A DNA stretch of 64,000 nt from Nitrosospira multiformis (GCF_900103165.1 NZ_FNKY01000001.1:1116001-1180000), one strand, 5' to 3'; counted from the first letter of the stretch, positions 8,258-18,116 are shown. Translations and numbers: made by a program. Notes: generated from the sequence alone by a model not told the origin.

Positions 8258-9772
8258 TTACAGGTTTTTGTGCTCGCCGCGAAAAATCGGCAACAAGCCG
8301 ATAACCAGCAATACGCCGGCGAGTATGAATAACAGATTATTGCCGAAACGGACATAGGGCGTTGCACCGGCGTATCCTTGCGCCATACCGTGCAGCGCAG
8401 TTGTGGTAAATACTTCCGCTTCCTGCAACACGATGCCGCGTTCGTTAATAATGGCGGTAACGCCGGTATTGGTGGCGCGCAGCATATAACGCCCCGTCTC
8501 CATTGCGCGCATTTGCGAAATCTGCAGGTGTTGCCGCGGACCGATGGACCGGCCAAACCAGGCGTCATTGCTGACGTTGGCGAGGAGCGTGGCTTGAGGT
8601 AATTGCTTGATGATTTCCTCTCCAAATACATCTTCGTAGCAGATGTTCACCGCAACCCTTTGTCCGGCCAGACTCATCGGTTGCTGGTCAAGCCCTCCGC
8701 GCGAGAAATCCAATAACGGGATTTTCAATACATCGATGACCCAGCCGAACACAGGCTTCAATGGAATGAATTCTCCAAACGGCACCAGATGGTACTTGCG
8801 GTAGCTCTGATCGGGAGATGTGCCGAAGCTGAACATGGAGTTGTAGTATTCGCTGCGTCCGCCGGGGGCTTCAACCATGCCGACCAGGATATCGCCATTA
8901 TTCCGTTTGGCATGAGTAGCCAGTCGTGCCAGATAACTCGACGGTACCTCGTCACGGTACAGCGGTATCGAAATCTCGGGCGTGATAATGAGGCGGCTGC
9001 TGCTTTCCAGCGTGAGTCTGGCGTACGTATCCATCGACGTGACGAGCTGATCTTCCCGCCATTTCAAATCCTGCGAGATATTTCCCTGTAGCAGGCTTAC
9101 TGTGACCGGTTCACCTTGTGGTTCAGTCCAGCGGATCTGCTGCAAGCCGAAACCGATAAACCAGATTGCCAGAAGCGGCAGCAGGTAACGCCATTCCCGA
9201 AATCGCTTTTCGAATAATAGACATATCAGTGCCGCGCTTAGAACGAGTACCAGTGATACGCCATAAACACCCATGACGGGGGCAAAACCTCCCAATGGGC
9301 CGGCCGGCGCTTGCGAGTAGCCCAGTGTCAGCCACGGAAAGCCGGTGAACAAGAAGCTGCGCAGCCAGTCGGACAACCCCCATAACGCACCTGCGGCCAA
9401 TGACCAGACGATGGGCGCGCTGATGCGCAACTTCGTCAATATCCAGCCTGTCAATGCGGGGAATAAAGCGAGATAGGCGCACAAAACGACCAGCGCAAGC
9501 ACCGCGGCTGGCATCGGCATTGCGCCGAAGTCATGCAGGCTGATGTAAATCCAGGTGACTCCCGCGCTGAACATGCCCATGCCGAAGATGAAGCCCAGTA
9601 AGGCGGCGCGCATGGATGTCGCGCTTATGCGCCAGAAGTGGCATAGCAGCGCGAGCGTGAAAACGGGAACTGGAAAAAGATAAAACGGCGCAAAACCGAG
9701 AACAGTAATTGCGCCGAGCAGAAATGAGAGGGCTAATTGCGAACGGAGTGTTTTTTTCGACACTTCAATCAA
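8258..9772 (-). CDS. lnt: Apolipoprotein N-acyltransferase
   Basis: 504 residues. Adds the third acyl chain to the N-terminal Cys of lipoproteins in the inner membrane. The first about 210 residues form several membrane helices, followed by a periplasmic nitrilase-type domain with the catalytic triad visible as Glu266 (TPEIS), Lys326 (RKYHLVPFGEF) and Cys378 (NICYEDVF), and a last C-terminal helix. The start is non-ATG: TTG at 9772, or GTG at 9763; the only nearby ATG runs into a stop. The window carries several lipoproteins that would be its clients. Confidence 0.95.
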   Translation of the reverse strand: MIEVSKKTLRSQLALSFLLGAITVLGFAPFYLFPVPVFTLALLCHFWRISATSMRAALLGFIFGMGMFSAGVTWIYISLHDFGAMPMPAAVLALVVLCAYLALFPALTGWILTKLRISAPIVWSLAAGALWGLSDWLRSFLFTGFPWLTLGYSQAPAGPLGGFAPVMGVYGVSLVLVLSAALICLLFEKRFREWRYLLPLLAIWFIGFGLQQIRWTEPQGEPVTVSLLQGNISQDLKWREDQLVTSMDTYARLTLESSSRLIITPEISIPLYRDEVPSSYLARLATHAKRNNGDILVGMVEAPGGRSEYYNSMFSFGTSPDQSYRKYHLVPFGEFIPLKPVFGWVIDVLKIPLLDFSRGGLDQQPMSLAGQRVAVNICYEDVFGEEIIKQLPQATLLANVSNDAWFGRSIGPRQHLQISQMRAMETGRYMLRATNTGVTAIINERGIVLQEAEVFTTTALHGMAQGYAGATPYVRFGNNLLFILAGVLLVIGLLPIFRGEHKNL

Positions 9773-9910
9773 TCATGTTATCGGGTTCGGTGCGAACAAG
9801 GGCGTGCAATTCACTCAAGGTATAAACGCTCATGGCGATCTAACGGTGAGCCAATATAAGTGAACCGGTTGCGCGGGAGACAGACAAAATTGCAAGACGA
9901 TGAGGTGACT

Positions 9911-11107
9911 TCACGGCTTATTGCCCTGAATCACGTTCTGGTCCTGATCCTTCCTGGGCAGCATTAATCGAAACGTGGAACCCACTCCCACTTTGGACTG
10001 AACTTCCAATTTGCCGCCCAAAAGCCGGGTCGCTTCCGAGGCGATGGCAAGCCCCAGACCTACGCCCGGTTGACCATACGTATCACCCCGGCGGAAGGCA
10101 TCAAACAAATGACTCAGGTTTTCCGGTGCGATACCCGGCCCCTGATCGCTAACGCTTAATACCCAATCGATGTCTTCTTCACTATTCGCATCCTTCCGGG
10201 CCAGTATTTTTATTTCGCCTTCGGAACTATATTTCATCGCATTACCCAGCAGATTCTGCAATACCAGCGTCAGCAACCCTTCGTCACCGATGGCCTGCGC
10301 TCCATCGGGTACGTCCGAATCCAGCTTTATCCCTTTGGCTTTGGCTTCATGCGCAAACTGGCTGGTAATTTCGGAGAGCAACAATTTCAGATCCACTGGT
10401 TCCGCTGTGTGATGAACAGGTTCTTTCCGCAATTGCTCCGACTGAAGCATCCGATCCATCCCGGCGGTCGTCTGGAGTATCGCACGCTTGACGGATTCCA
10501 GGTCCGCGACGCTATCCGCGAACTCAGGTACTTGAGTCAGCCTTTTGACGAGAAGCTGCACGTGAAGCATGGCGTGGTGCAGATGGTTGCGGAGATCATG
10601 CGAAAGAAACGAAAGATACTTGGCCTGAACCTCGGTGGAGGTTCTATTCTGCTGCTGCAGGTGTTCGATAAACCTGATGACTCCGCTTTGCAGCGCGGTG
10701 TCCACGGCCATGTTCAAAGCGATGTTACTCCGCATATCCAGCCGCTCATCCATTGCTTCCGTGACTTGCTCGATGATGACCCGGCGCAGTAGACGGTACT
10801 CAACGACCAGCTCACGTATATTATAGTTTTCCTGGAAGCGGGACTCGCCATGCATTTTGCTGCCTTCAACGAGATTGCGAGTGACGGATGGTTTATCCGA
10901 GGCGAATGCGTCTATGATCTCTTGCAGGATCAATGGTATCGAGTTGCGAAGATTCTGGAGGGTGAGTGCGTCGGCAGCGGGAAGCGTCTGAACCACGGCG
11001 GCCTCCCACGCCTGGACGATAGCGTCCTGCCGCAGCCTTAAGGCAGATGCGAGGTGAGGGAACGCGTGGTAGGCCAGGAGATCAAGCGTCAAGTCTTCCG
11101 TGGACAT
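9911..11107 (-). CDS. Soluble sensor histidine kinase with RsbR-type N-terminal domain
   Basis: 398 residues with no membrane helix. Residues about 10-150 form an all-helical domain resembling the RsbRD N-terminal region, which in stressosome proteins is a non-haem globin-like sensor. Then come the H-box with phospho-acceptor His170 (FLSHDLRNHL), the N-box with Asn289, DQGPG at 321-325 and GVGLGL at 348-353, so the kinase looks complete. No response regulator lies next to it; partner and signal are unknown. The N-terminal assignment is from overall pattern and less sure than the kinase part. Confidence 0.85.
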   Translation of the reverse strand: MSTEDLTLDLLAYHAFPHLASALRLRQDAIVQAWEAAVVQTLPAADALTLQNLRNSIPLILQEIIDAFASDKPSVTRNLVEGSKMHGESRFQENYNIRELVVEYRLLRRVIIEQVTEAMDERLDMRSNIALNMAVDTALQSGVIRFIEHLQQQNRTSTEVQAKYLSFLSHDLRNHLHHAMLHVQLLVKRLTQVPEFADSVADLESVKRAILQTTAGMDRMLQSEQLRKEPVHHTAEPVDLKLLLSEITSQFAHEAKAKGIKLDSDVPDGAQAIGDEGLLTLVLQNLLGNAMKYSSEGEIKILARKDANSEEDIDWVLSVSDQGPGIAPENLSHLFDAFRRGDTYGQPGVGLGLAIASEATRLLGGKLEVQSKVGVGSTFRLMLPRKDQDQNVIQGNKP

Positions 11108-11353
11108 GCAATGCTCTCCATTGGCAATATAAAACGCTCAGAAAAGCGGGATTATATGAATTAGCGCGATAGTTCAAGGAACCCTGATTTCAGCCTAGAG
11201 GCAAATACTCGCACTGTTCTTCTTGCTCAACGCTAAGTTCTGCCGGCCGCAGCCAGGGAAACTTTCCGTACCCGTAGGTGACATAATGACCCTGTAGTCG
11301 ATATGGATGGCAATTTCTATGTTAAACTTCACGTTCCCAAAAGTGAGGTAAGC

Positions 11354-12670
11354 ATGCCGGGCGACAAAATCAGCATTTTAGCGCATAAACCGCTTACGCT
11401 GACAAAAAAACGACTACGCTGGTTAATCCTGTTATCCAGTTTTCCATTATTTGGAATGGTGGCTGCCTTTGGTATTGCGCCCGATACCTCGTTGGAGGAT
11501 CTTCCCGTCGAGGAAGTTATCCGTGGTCTTGAGCTCCCCGAGATTCTTCCGCCCTCCGGCGAAAATATGACATTCTGGCGCCAGGAACGCATTCAGGCGG
11601 GCGACACCATCGCAACCCTGCTGTCCCGGCTTGAGGTGAATAATCAGGATGCGGCCAGTTTCCTGCGCGATTCGAGAAGCATCAAGGCCACGCATCAACT
11701 GGTGGCCGGCAAGATCGTCCATGTGCAGACTACCGCGGCGGGTGAATTGCTCTTGTTGCGCTATTTCCCCGGCGGCAGTGAACAACTGGTGATGGAAAAG
11801 ATTGACGGCGTCTTCAAGGTAAGCGAGCAGCCGGTCAAACTGGAAACACACATTCAGATGAAATCCGGGGTGATAAACAGCTCGCTGTTTGCAGCCGTCG
11901 ATGGTGCGGGTGTTCCCGACAGCGTTGCCACGCAGATTGTCGATATTCTGGCGTCTGACATTGATTTTCACCGGGATTTACGCAAGGGCGACCGCTTTAC
12001 GGTGGTTTATGACTCACTTTATGGTAATGGCGAGCCCGCCAGGCCCGGCCGAGTGCTGTCGGTGGAGTTCATTAATCAGGGTACCCCTCATCGGGCAGTC
12101 TATTTTCAGGCTGACAACGGGGAAAGCGGTTATTACACACCCGACGGAAAAAATCTGAGAAAAGCATTCTTGCGTTCGCCGCTGGAGTTTTCCCGCATCA
12201 GCTCGGGCTTTTCCAGCGCACGTTTCCACCCTATCCTGAAAACATGGCGTGCTCATAGCGGCATTGATTACGCCGCGCCAACGGGAACGCGGGTGAAGGC
12301 CGCCGCGGACGGGACGGTGCTGTTTGCCGGTTGGCAGGGCGGTTACGGTAATGTCGTCATCCTGCAACACCATGGGCAGTACTCTACGGTTTACGGCCAC
12401 TTATCGACCTTTGCCAAAGGTTTGCGCTCGGGACAAAGTGTCAGCCAGGGTGATGTCATCGGTCATGTCGGCGCAACCGGGATGGCCACAGGTCCGCATC
12501 TGCACTATGAATTTCGCTTCAATGGTGTTCAACGCGACCCCACGCGGATGGCCATGCCCACCGCCAATCCCGTTTCGGCCAAACATCTGCCCGCATTCTA
12601 TGAGTACACAAAGCCATTGATGGCTCGGCTGGATATGCTGCGTGGTACGAGCCTGGCTTTCCTGGACTAG
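11354..12670 (+). CDS. M23 (LytM-type) cell-wall metallopeptidase
   Basis: 438 residues. One membrane helix at about 22-42, an OapA/LysM-like segment at about 70-125, and a C-terminal M23 domain with the zinc ligands His301 and Asp305 (HSGID) and the HLH motif at 382-384, so it appears catalytically active against peptidoglycan cross-links in the periplasm. I prefer the ATG at 11354 because GAGGTA precedes it; an ATG at 11303 is in frame without a good ribosome site. It precedes anmK, a muropeptide recycling gene, with 79 nt between them. Confidence 0.9.
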   Translation: MPGDKISILAHKPLTLTKKRLRWLILLSSFPLFGMVAAFGIAPDTSLEDLPVEEVIRGLELPEILPPSGENMTFWRQERIQAGDTIATLLSRLEVNNQDAASFLRDSRSIKATHQLVAGKIVHVQTTAAGELLLLRYFPGGSEQLVMEKIDGVFKVSEQPVKLETHIQMKSGVINSSLFAAVDGAGVPDSVATQIVDILASDIDFHRDLRKGDRFTVVYDSLYGNGEPARPGRVLSVEFINQGTPHRAVYFQADNGESGYYTPDGKNLRKAFLRSPLEFSRISSGFSSARFHPILKTWRAHSGIDYAAPTGTRVKAAADGTVLFAGWQGGYGNVVILQHHGQYSTVYGHLSTFAKGLRSGQSVSQGDVIGHVGATGMATGPHLHYEFRFNGVQRDPTRMAMPTANPVSAKHLPAFYEYTKPLMARLDMLRGTSLAFLD

Positions 12671-12749
12671 CCAGTTTCATCCTATTCGCTCTCCCACTTC
12701 CGTTCCCACTCCCACCCATAGAGGCGAAAATAACAGAGCACGCAGGCGG

Positions 12750-13856
12750 ATGGATTTGAAAACCGCTTACTATATCGGCATTATGTCGGGCACCAGCCTT
12801 GACGGAATTGATGCGGTGCTGGCTGATTTTAGTTCGTCGCCTCCCTTTCTGCTACAAACCTGTTATCTATCTTACGACAGTGAGTTGCGCGGCCGATTGC
12901 TGGATCTGAACCATCCGGGTAATGACGAGCTGCATCGCGCAGCCATGCTTGGTAATGAGCTTGCTCGCCGCTATGCGGAGGCTGTGACGGGTTTGCTGAA
13001 TAAGTGCGGCGTAGAACCTCGGCAGATAACTGCCATTGGCTGCCATGGCCAGACTGTGCGCCACTGCCCCGAGTCGGAGAGAGGCTATACCATTCAGCTA
13101 TGCAACCCCGCATTGCTGGCCGAACTCACAGGTATTACCGTGGTAGCGGACTTCAGGAGTCGTGACATCGCCGCGGGCGGCCAGGGTGCTCCTCTGGTTC
13201 CGGTATTCCATCAAATTTTGTTCCAGGATTCACAAGTTCATCGCGTAATTGCTAATATTGGTGGAATCTCCAATCTCACCAGCCTCACGCCCAATGGAGA
13301 GGTTACCGGATTCGACTGCGGCCCCGGTAATATAATGATGGATGCATGGTGTTTGCATCATACCGGCAAGCCATACGATGAGAACGGCGCGTGGGCTGAA
13401 TTCGGCCGAGTGATCCCGGAACTGCTTGAGAAGCTTCTTGCGCTTCAGTTTTTTTCTCTTGCTCCACCAAAAAGCACAGGCAGGGAATTATTCAATCTGG
13501 TCTGGCTGGAGAGCTATCTATCTGGAGATGAGAAGCCGGCAGACGTTCAGGCAACTTTGCTGCAGTTGACGGTAGCGGGAATTGCCGGGGCAGTGCTTGC
13601 CTACTTTCCGGATGCCGCGGAAATCTATCTGTGCGGGGGGGGTGCGCGTAATACGGCACTCGTTGCACGATTACGAATGGCACTCCCTGGCAGGAAGGTG
13701 GAATTGACAGACAGTGTCGGCGTCGACGCGGATTGGCTGGAGGCATTTGCCTTTGCCTGGCTAGCGAGGCAGGTCATTTCAGGAGTTCCTGCCAGTCTTC
13801 CCGCGGTAACCGGTGCGCGCGGCGCCCGCCTGCTCGGTGCGATCTATCCGGGTTGA
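12750..13856 (+). CDS. anmK: Anhydro-N-acetylmuramic acid kinase
   Basis: 368 residues, the typical length. Converts anhydro-MurNAc from wall turnover to MurNAc-6-phosphate in the cytoplasm. The N-terminus YYIGIMSGTSLDGIDAVL and the blocks GCHGQTVRH, ANIGGISNLT and FDCGPGN are family hallmarks. The start at 12750 begins the conserved domain; the longer open frame starts within the upstream peptidase gene. Its stop codon lies within the left end of a dispersed repeat (13853-13895). Confidence 0.95.
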   Translation: MDLKTAYYIGIMSGTSLDGIDAVLADFSSSPPFLLQTCYLSYDSELRGRLLDLNHPGNDELHRAAMLGNELARRYAEAVTGLLNKCGVEPRQITAIGCHGQTVRHCPESERGYTIQLCNPALLAELTGITVVADFRSRDIAAGGQGAPLVPVFHQILFQDSQVHRVIANIGGISNLTSLTPNGEVTGFDCGPGNIMMDAWCLHHTGKPYDENGAWAEFGRVIPELLEKLLALQFFSLAPPKSTGRELFNLVWLESYLSGDEKPADVQATLLQLTVAGIAGAVLAYFPDAAEIYLCGGGARNTALVARLRMALPGRKVELTDSVGVDADWLEAFAFAWLARQVISGVPASLPAVTGARGARLLGAIYPG

Positions 13857-13895
13857 CCTTGAATCCGGCAGTTGACCGCTCATTGACTGATCGGC
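13853..13895 (+). repeat. Dispersed intergenic element, copy B
   Basis: Begins TTGACCTTGAATCCGGCAGT and goes on TGACCGCTCATTGACTGATC, close to copy A at 8087. The first bases contain the stop codon of anmK, so the element reaches into the gene end. Confidence 0.4.
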
Positions 13896-13912
13896 ACTAT
13901 TTTTCTATAAAC

Positions 13913-13941
13913 AAAAACGGAAGCCGCGGCTTCCGTTTTTT
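13913..13941. terminator. Bidirectional terminator between anmK and erpA
   Basis: A perfect palindrome, ACGGAAGCCGCGGCTTCCGT at 13917-13936, is flanked by an A run on the left and a T run on the right. It can end anmK on the plus strand and erpA on the minus strand. Confidence 0.9.
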
Positions 13942-13961
13942 AAATAAAGCCGCACGGGTAG

Positions 13962-14330
13962 TTAAACGGAGAATGAAGATCCACAACCACAGGTGCTGGC
14001 AGCCCCCGGATTTTTGATAACGAATTGGGCTCCTTCAGCATTTTCCTGGTAGTCGATTTCCGCCCCGGCCAGGTACTGAAAACTCATCGCATCGACCAGC
14101 AGTTTTACGCCATTCTTTTCCATTACCATATCGTCTTCGCCTATCAGTTCGTCAAAGGTGAAGCCGTATTTAAAGCCGGAGCAGCCTCCACCCGCAACGA
14201 ATACCCTGAGCTTGAGATCATTATTCCCCTCTTCTTCAATCAGCTCCCTGACTTTGCTTGCCGCGTTATCGGTAAAGATCAATGGGACTTGCGTTCCCGC
14301 GACTAAATTTTCCCCAGCTGCAGCGTTCAT
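13962..14330 (-). CDS. erpA: Iron-sulfur cluster insertion protein
   Basis: 122 residues. A-type carrier that delivers [4Fe-4S] clusters to apoproteins. The three cluster-binding cysteines are present: Cys50 (GGGCSGF) and Cys114/Cys116 (STCGCGSSF). The N-terminal extension of about ten residues is usual for betaproteobacterial ErpA. It is followed by a shared terminator and preceded by the bactofilin gene on the same strand. Confidence 0.93.
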   Translation of the reverse strand: MNAAAGENLVAGTQVPLIFTDNAASKVRELIEEEGNNDLKLRVFVAGGGCSGFKYGFTFDELIGEDDMVMEKNGVKLLVDAMSFQYLAGAEIDYQENAEGAQFVIKNPGAASTCGCGSSFSV

Positions 14331-14393
14331 ATCGAGTTATCCGCATCAAAATTAATCCAGGGGAACAAATTATGTCCTCCTGTCAAATAAACG

Positions 14394-14813
14394 TCACTCA
14401 CCATGGGTGGCGGGTATCAATGCCACCACCTTATTTTCGAGTTGGGCATTGTCCAGAAGACGATGAAGCATGCCGTCAACCGATGCGCCAAGCTGAATCT
14501 CCATGGATTTGTAATGTACATCTCCGGAGATTTTGGCTTTGGGCTGTAATTCCACATACTCGGTTCCATATATGGCGCCGGCTACGGTGCCATTAATAAC
14601 CGCGTGAGAAACCTGGATTTTCCCCTCTACGATCGCTTGATCGCTCAATACCAGGGTGCTGGGCTTGTCGCCCACCGCGGTAATGTTTCCTGTAATATGG
14701 CCATCTACGCGCAACCCTCCGCTGAAATTGATATTGCCGTCGATATGGGTTCCCGCGCCGATTAGCGAATCAATCTGGTTCTGAGGCGTGGGTGTTTTCT
14801 TTCCACCAAACAT
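14394..14813 (-). CDS. Bactofilin-family cytoskeletal protein
   Basis: 139 residues with the central right-handed beta-helix typical of bactofilins, seen as repeating short blocks (GAGTHIDGNINFSGGLRVDG, then GKIQVSHAVINGTVAGAI). Bactofilins polymerise without nucleotide and help place cell-wall enzymes. A very good ribosome site (AAGGAG) lies five bases before the ATG at 14813. The gene follows a coiled-coil membrane protein by ten bases and the locus also has an M23 peptidase; bactofilin-M23 pairing is known in other bacteria, though here the peptidase is on the opposite strand. Confidence 0.9.
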   Translation of the reverse strand: MFGGKKTPTPQNQIDSLIGAGTHIDGNINFSGGLRVDGHITGNITAVGDKPSTLVLSDQAIVEGKIQVSHAVINGTVAGAIYGTEYVELQPKAKISGDVHYKSMEIQLGASVDGMLHRLLDNAQLENKVVALIPATHGE

Positions 14814-14823
14814 TTTCTCTCCT

Positions 14824-15564
14824 TCACAAAGACAGATTAACGGTCTGTGTTAGCCTTGCCTGCGCTACGCCTTTTTCAAATACTTTTACCTGTATGCTCT
14901 CCACTAAAGCATCCGGCGGCATCCGGAAACTTCTCTCCACTCGCTGGTAAAACTTGAAGTTAACGTCAAATGTATTTGACGGGCTTTCACTGACAAGAGG
15001 CGTGACCATTTTCTCACCATTCTGCCGGAAATTGACGACGAATTCCAGACTACCCTGAAAATCTTTGGCGCGTTGCCCGCCCTGGACCAGTAGCAGGCTG
15101 TAACGATATTCTCCGGGCAACTGGCCGCGCGCCAGCTTTAAATGGCTAACAGAAACCCGTTGTTCGGTTTTCCCGGTAACCGATCCGAGATTCTGGAAAA
15201 ATGCGACATCTTCCTTCAAGCGGATATTTTCATCTTCCAGGGTTTTGACATGCTTGGTAATATCTTCACGTGCGACCGTGTCCATCTGCAACTGGCGTTC
15301 AAGCCCGGCCATTTTCATACGTAGCTCGCTGTTTTCTTTCTCCAAACGATTATTCAATCGTGATAGCCGGTCCAGTTCATGGTTTATCTCATTTTTATCA
15401 AAACCCGCAAACTGATGCCCGGCATCGTACATGCCCCATGACAGAGCCAATGCGAGCGCGGTAAGCAAGCCGATAATAAGCCAGCGCAAATATTCAGGCC
15501 TGTGTGGACGTATCGCCACTTTCGGGGCAAAAATGCCAGATTTTCTTTTAGGTGATTTAATCAT
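14824..15564 (-). CDS. Coiled-coil membrane protein, DUF6776-like
   Basis: 246 residues. One transmembrane helix near residues 28-46 (WLIIGLLTALALALSWGMY), then a coiled coil at about 58-125 with regular Leu/Glu heptads, then a beta-rich C-terminal domain. I recognise the pattern as the betaproteobacterial DUF6776 family, function unknown. It lies ten bases before the bactofilin gene, so it may anchor or guide the filament at the inner membrane (inference). The start has no clear ribosome site. Confidence 0.75.
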   Translation of the reverse strand: MIKSPKRKSGIFAPKVAIRPHRPEYLRWLIIGLLTALALALSWGMYDAGHQFAGFDKNEINHELDRLSRLNNRLEKENSELRMKMAGLERQLQMDTVAREDITKHVKTLEDENIRLKEDVAFFQNLGSVTGKTEQRVSVSHLKLARGQLPGEYRYSLLLVQGGQRAKDFQGSLEFVVNFRQNGEKMVTPLVSESPSNTFDVNFKFYQRVERSFRMPPDALVESIQVKVFEKGVAQARLTQTVNLSL

Positions 15565-15772
15565 GGCCGTCAGTTTACGCTGTTATGACAGCCAGACACC
15601 GAGGGTTGGAAGAATTCTGCCGGACCCAGGTTAGAGGAATTTGGTCGCAGAAGCATCTGGCCGGTGATTCCGCCATTCTTTTGGCCAATATAATAGCCAT
15701 CGGCCTTCAATATCTGTCTTCGCGGCCTCACTTTAAGTTTCGATTCTTCAAGCCGGGCAAGCGGCCAAGCGG

Positions 15773-16801
15773 TTATGGCAGCAGTGGGACATGATCGATC
15801 GCAAGGGTTTCCGGAAAACCGAGCATAAGGTTCATATTCTGTACGGCCTGTCCCGCAGCTCCCTTGACCAGGTTGTCCGTTACCGACAATATTACCGCGG
15901 TATTACCCTCTTGCGGACGATGAACCGCGATGCGGCAGAGATTCGAACCTCGCACTGAGCGGGTTTCGGGATGAGCGCCTGCTGGAAGCACATCAACAAA
16001 TGGTTCGTTGGCGTAGCGCTTTTCGTATATGGCCTGTAAATCGGCATCTTTGTTAAGCCTGCCATATAGCGTGGCGTGAATGCCCCGGATCATGGGGGTG
16101 AGGTGCGGGACGAATGTCAGTCCGACCGGGCCTCCTGCCATACGAGACAGTCCCTGTCTGATTTCGGGCAGGTGCCGGTGTCCGGATGCCCCATAGGCCT
16201 TGAAATTATCCGAAGCTTCGGCAAATAATGTAGGCACTGCCGCATTGCGGCCCGCGCCGGAGACACCGGATTTGGCATCGGCAATGAGATGCTCCAAGTC
16301 TACAATACCCGCTTCGATCAAGGGCAGGAATCCCAATTGCACTGCGGTGGGGTAACAGCCAGGATTTGCTATGAGCCGCGCACCTTTGATTTTGTCACGA
16401 TTGATTTCAGGCAAGCCATAAACAGCTTCTTCCACCAGATCGGGGCAGGCATGTGTCATCCCATACCATTTTTCCCACACCGCTATGTCCTTGATACGAA
16501 AATCAGCGGCGAGGTCGATCACCCGCACTCCCGCATCGAGCAGTGATCTGGCCTGTTGCATGGCGATACCGTTGGGCGTCGCAAAGAACACGATGGCGCA
16601 TCGGTTGAGTTCCGCTTCGGCCGGATCACAGAATTTAAGTGGGACCCGTCCGCGCAAGCTGGGAAATAACTCGGCCACACTCATTCCGGCCTCTTTGCGC
16701 GAGGTAATGGCGTGTATGCTTACTTCGGGATGCTGCGACAAAATGCGCAACAATTCTACGCCGGTATAACCGGTTCCACCTACGATACCAACTTTAAGCA
16801 T
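15773..16801 (-). CDS. argC: N-acetyl-gamma-glutamyl-phosphate reductase
   Basis: 342 residues. Third step of arginine synthesis, NADPH-dependent. The start at 16801 gives [19 protein letters not shown], the Rossmann nucleotide site, and has GGAG six bases upstream; the open frame reaches 16846 without family support. The active-site Cys149 lies in NPGCYPT. It sits between the DUF6776-like gene and rpsI on the same strand. Confidence 0.95.
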   Translation of the reverse strand: MLKVGIVGGTGYTGVELLRILSQHPEVSIHAITSRKEAGMSVAELFPSLRGRVPLKFCDPAEAELNRCAIVFFATPNGIAMQQARSLLDAGVRVIDLAADFRIKDIAVWEKWYGMTHACPDLVEEAVYGLPEINRDKIKGARLIANPGCYPTAVQLGFLPLIEAGIVDLEHLIADAKSGVSGAGRNAAVPTLFAEASDNFKAYGASGHRHLPEIRQGLSRMAGGPVGLTFVPHLTPMIRGIHATLYGRLNKDADLQAIYEKRYANEPFVDVLPAGAHPETRSVRGSNLCRIAVHRPQEGNTAVILSVTDNLVKGAAGQAVQNMNLMLGFPETLAIDHVPLLP

Positions 16802-17146
16802 AAAATCTCCAGTTTCTATGCGAAGAATGGGATTCTCCATCACCATTTTTCATATTACATATCGGGCCTATTTTGTATCCGCGTTCTCGTTCGTATCCTT
16901 AGTTACAGATAATAAATAGGCTTTGCCCAGAATCCTGAATTTTTAGAGACATCTTTATATATCTTGGTTCGATTAGCCGGATGCCTTGCAGGGAAAATGC
17001 AACCGGTTGATCAATTACCCTAAATTCACCGCGTAACAAACTCACCATGACGCGAAGACAGGTGATGAAAAAAGTCTTTGCGGGTCACAGTGTCGAGCTG
17101 AGAAATGAGCGAACAGCCGCTGAATTCAGAATTATAAGCAACAAGT
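16802..17146. other. Intergenic stretch between argC and the rpsI terminator
   Basis: 345 nt without a credible reading frame. It should hold the argC promoter on the minus strand, but I do not see a clear consensus box. Nothing else is evident. Confidence 0.4.
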
Positions 17147-17176
17147 AAAAAAGCCGCCAGAAACAGGCGGCTTTTG
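17147..17176 (-). terminator. Terminator of the rplM-rpsI operon
   Basis: Ten-bp perfect stem, AAAAGCCGCC at 17149-17158 with GGCGGCTTTT at 17166-17175 and a seven-base loop. Read on the minus strand it ends in a run of six T. It lies 23 nt after the rpsI stop. Confidence 0.9.
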
Positions 17177-17198
17177 AATAGGGGACACGCAAAAAAAC

Positions 17199-17591
17199 TT
17201 ATCGTTTGGAGAATTGTTTACGCCGACGCGCCTTACGTAACCCCACCTTTTTCCGCTCCACTTCGCGCGCATCGCGCGTTACCAGCCCGGCATTGCTCAA
17301 TACGGGCTTGAGCGTGGCGTCAAAGTCAATCAAAGCGCGGGTAATGCCATGGCGCACTGCGCCAGCTTGTCCCGATTCGCCCCCCCCATGGATGTTGACC
17401 ACGATGTCAAAACTTGTAAGATTTCCGGTTAACTCAAGCGGCTGGCGAACCACCATACGGCCGGTTTCACGGGAAAAGAATTCGTCGACGGGTCTGTCAT
17501 TGACAGTAATCAACCCCTTGCCAGGTTTCATGAATACCCGCGCCACCGCGCTTTTACGACGACCGGTACCATAGTTATACGTTGTACTCAT
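17199..17591 (-). CDS. rpsI: 30S ribosomal protein S9
   Basis: 130 residues, the normal size. Small-subunit head protein whose C-terminal tail reaches the P-site tRNA. The tail ([10 protein letters not shown]) and the [13 protein letters not shown] block are characteristic. It starts three bases after the rplM stop, forming the standard two-gene operon with a strong terminator. Confidence 0.97.
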   Translation of the reverse strand: MSTTYNYGTGRRKSAVARVFMKPGKGLITVNDRPVDEFFSRETGRMVVRQPLELTGNLTSFDIVVNIHGGGESGQAGAVRHGITRALIDFDATLKPVLSNAGLVTRDAREVERKKVGLRKARRRKQFSKR

Positions 17592-17594
17592 AAT

Positions 17595-18029
17595 TTAAGC
17601 CCTGACTTCAAGTTGTCGCGGTTGTTGCGCCGCGTGCGGATGCGTGGCACCGGCATAGATTTTAAGCTTCTTTAACATGGCATAACCGAGCGGACCTTTT
17701 GGCAGCATACCTTTCACTGCTTTTTCCAGAGGCCGTTCCGGAAACCGTGTATGCATTTTGGCGAAACTGGTTTCGTAAATACCACCGGGGTAGCCGCTAT
17801 GACGGTAATAAGTCTTGTCTTCCATCTTATTTCCGGTGACGCGCAGCTTGTCGACATTGATTACAATAATAAAATCGCCGGTATCCACATGAGGCGTGAA
17901 AATAGGTTTATGTTTCCCGCGCAGACGACGGGCAATTTCCGCAGCGAGGCGCCCGAGCACCTTGTCCGCCGCGTCGATCACGAACCAGTCGTGGATTACT
18001 TCATGTGGTTTGGCTGAAAAGGTTTTCAC
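17595..18029 (-). CDS. rplM: 50S ribosomal protein L13
   Basis: 144 residues from the GTG at 18029. Early-assembling large-subunit protein. I prefer this start over the ATG at 18053 because a near-consensus promoter predicts transcription to begin around 18058, leaving almost no leader for the ATG but about 29 nt for the GTG, which is preceded by AAAGG. It also gives the family N-terminus [11 protein letters not shown]. The YRHSGYPGG and [11 protein letters not shown] blocks are typical. Confidence 0.96.
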   Translation of the reverse strand: MKTFSAKPHEVIHDWFVIDAADKVLGRLAAEIARRLRGKHKPIFTPHVDTGDFIIVINVDKLRVTGNKMEDKTYYRHSGYPGGIYETSFAKMHTRFPERPLEKAVKGMLPKGPLGYAMLKKLKIYAGATHPHAAQQPRQLEVRA

Positions 18030-18064
18030 AACGCCCGCCTTTGCTGATTTCAATAAAGCCGCGA

Positions 18065-18093
18065 ATTCTATGCCAGACCAGGTCGAATGTCAA
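18065..18093 (-). promoter_or_regulatory. Sigma-70 promoter of rplM-rpsI
   Basis: On the minus strand a perfect -35 TTGACA (18088-18093) is followed after 17 bases by TAGAAT (18065-18070), one mismatch from the -10 consensus. The predicted start is near 18058. The left end of a miniature mobile element lies 24 bp further upstream. Confidence 0.75.
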
Positions 18094-18116
18094 ACCGGAC
18101 CATTACACAAATGGAT

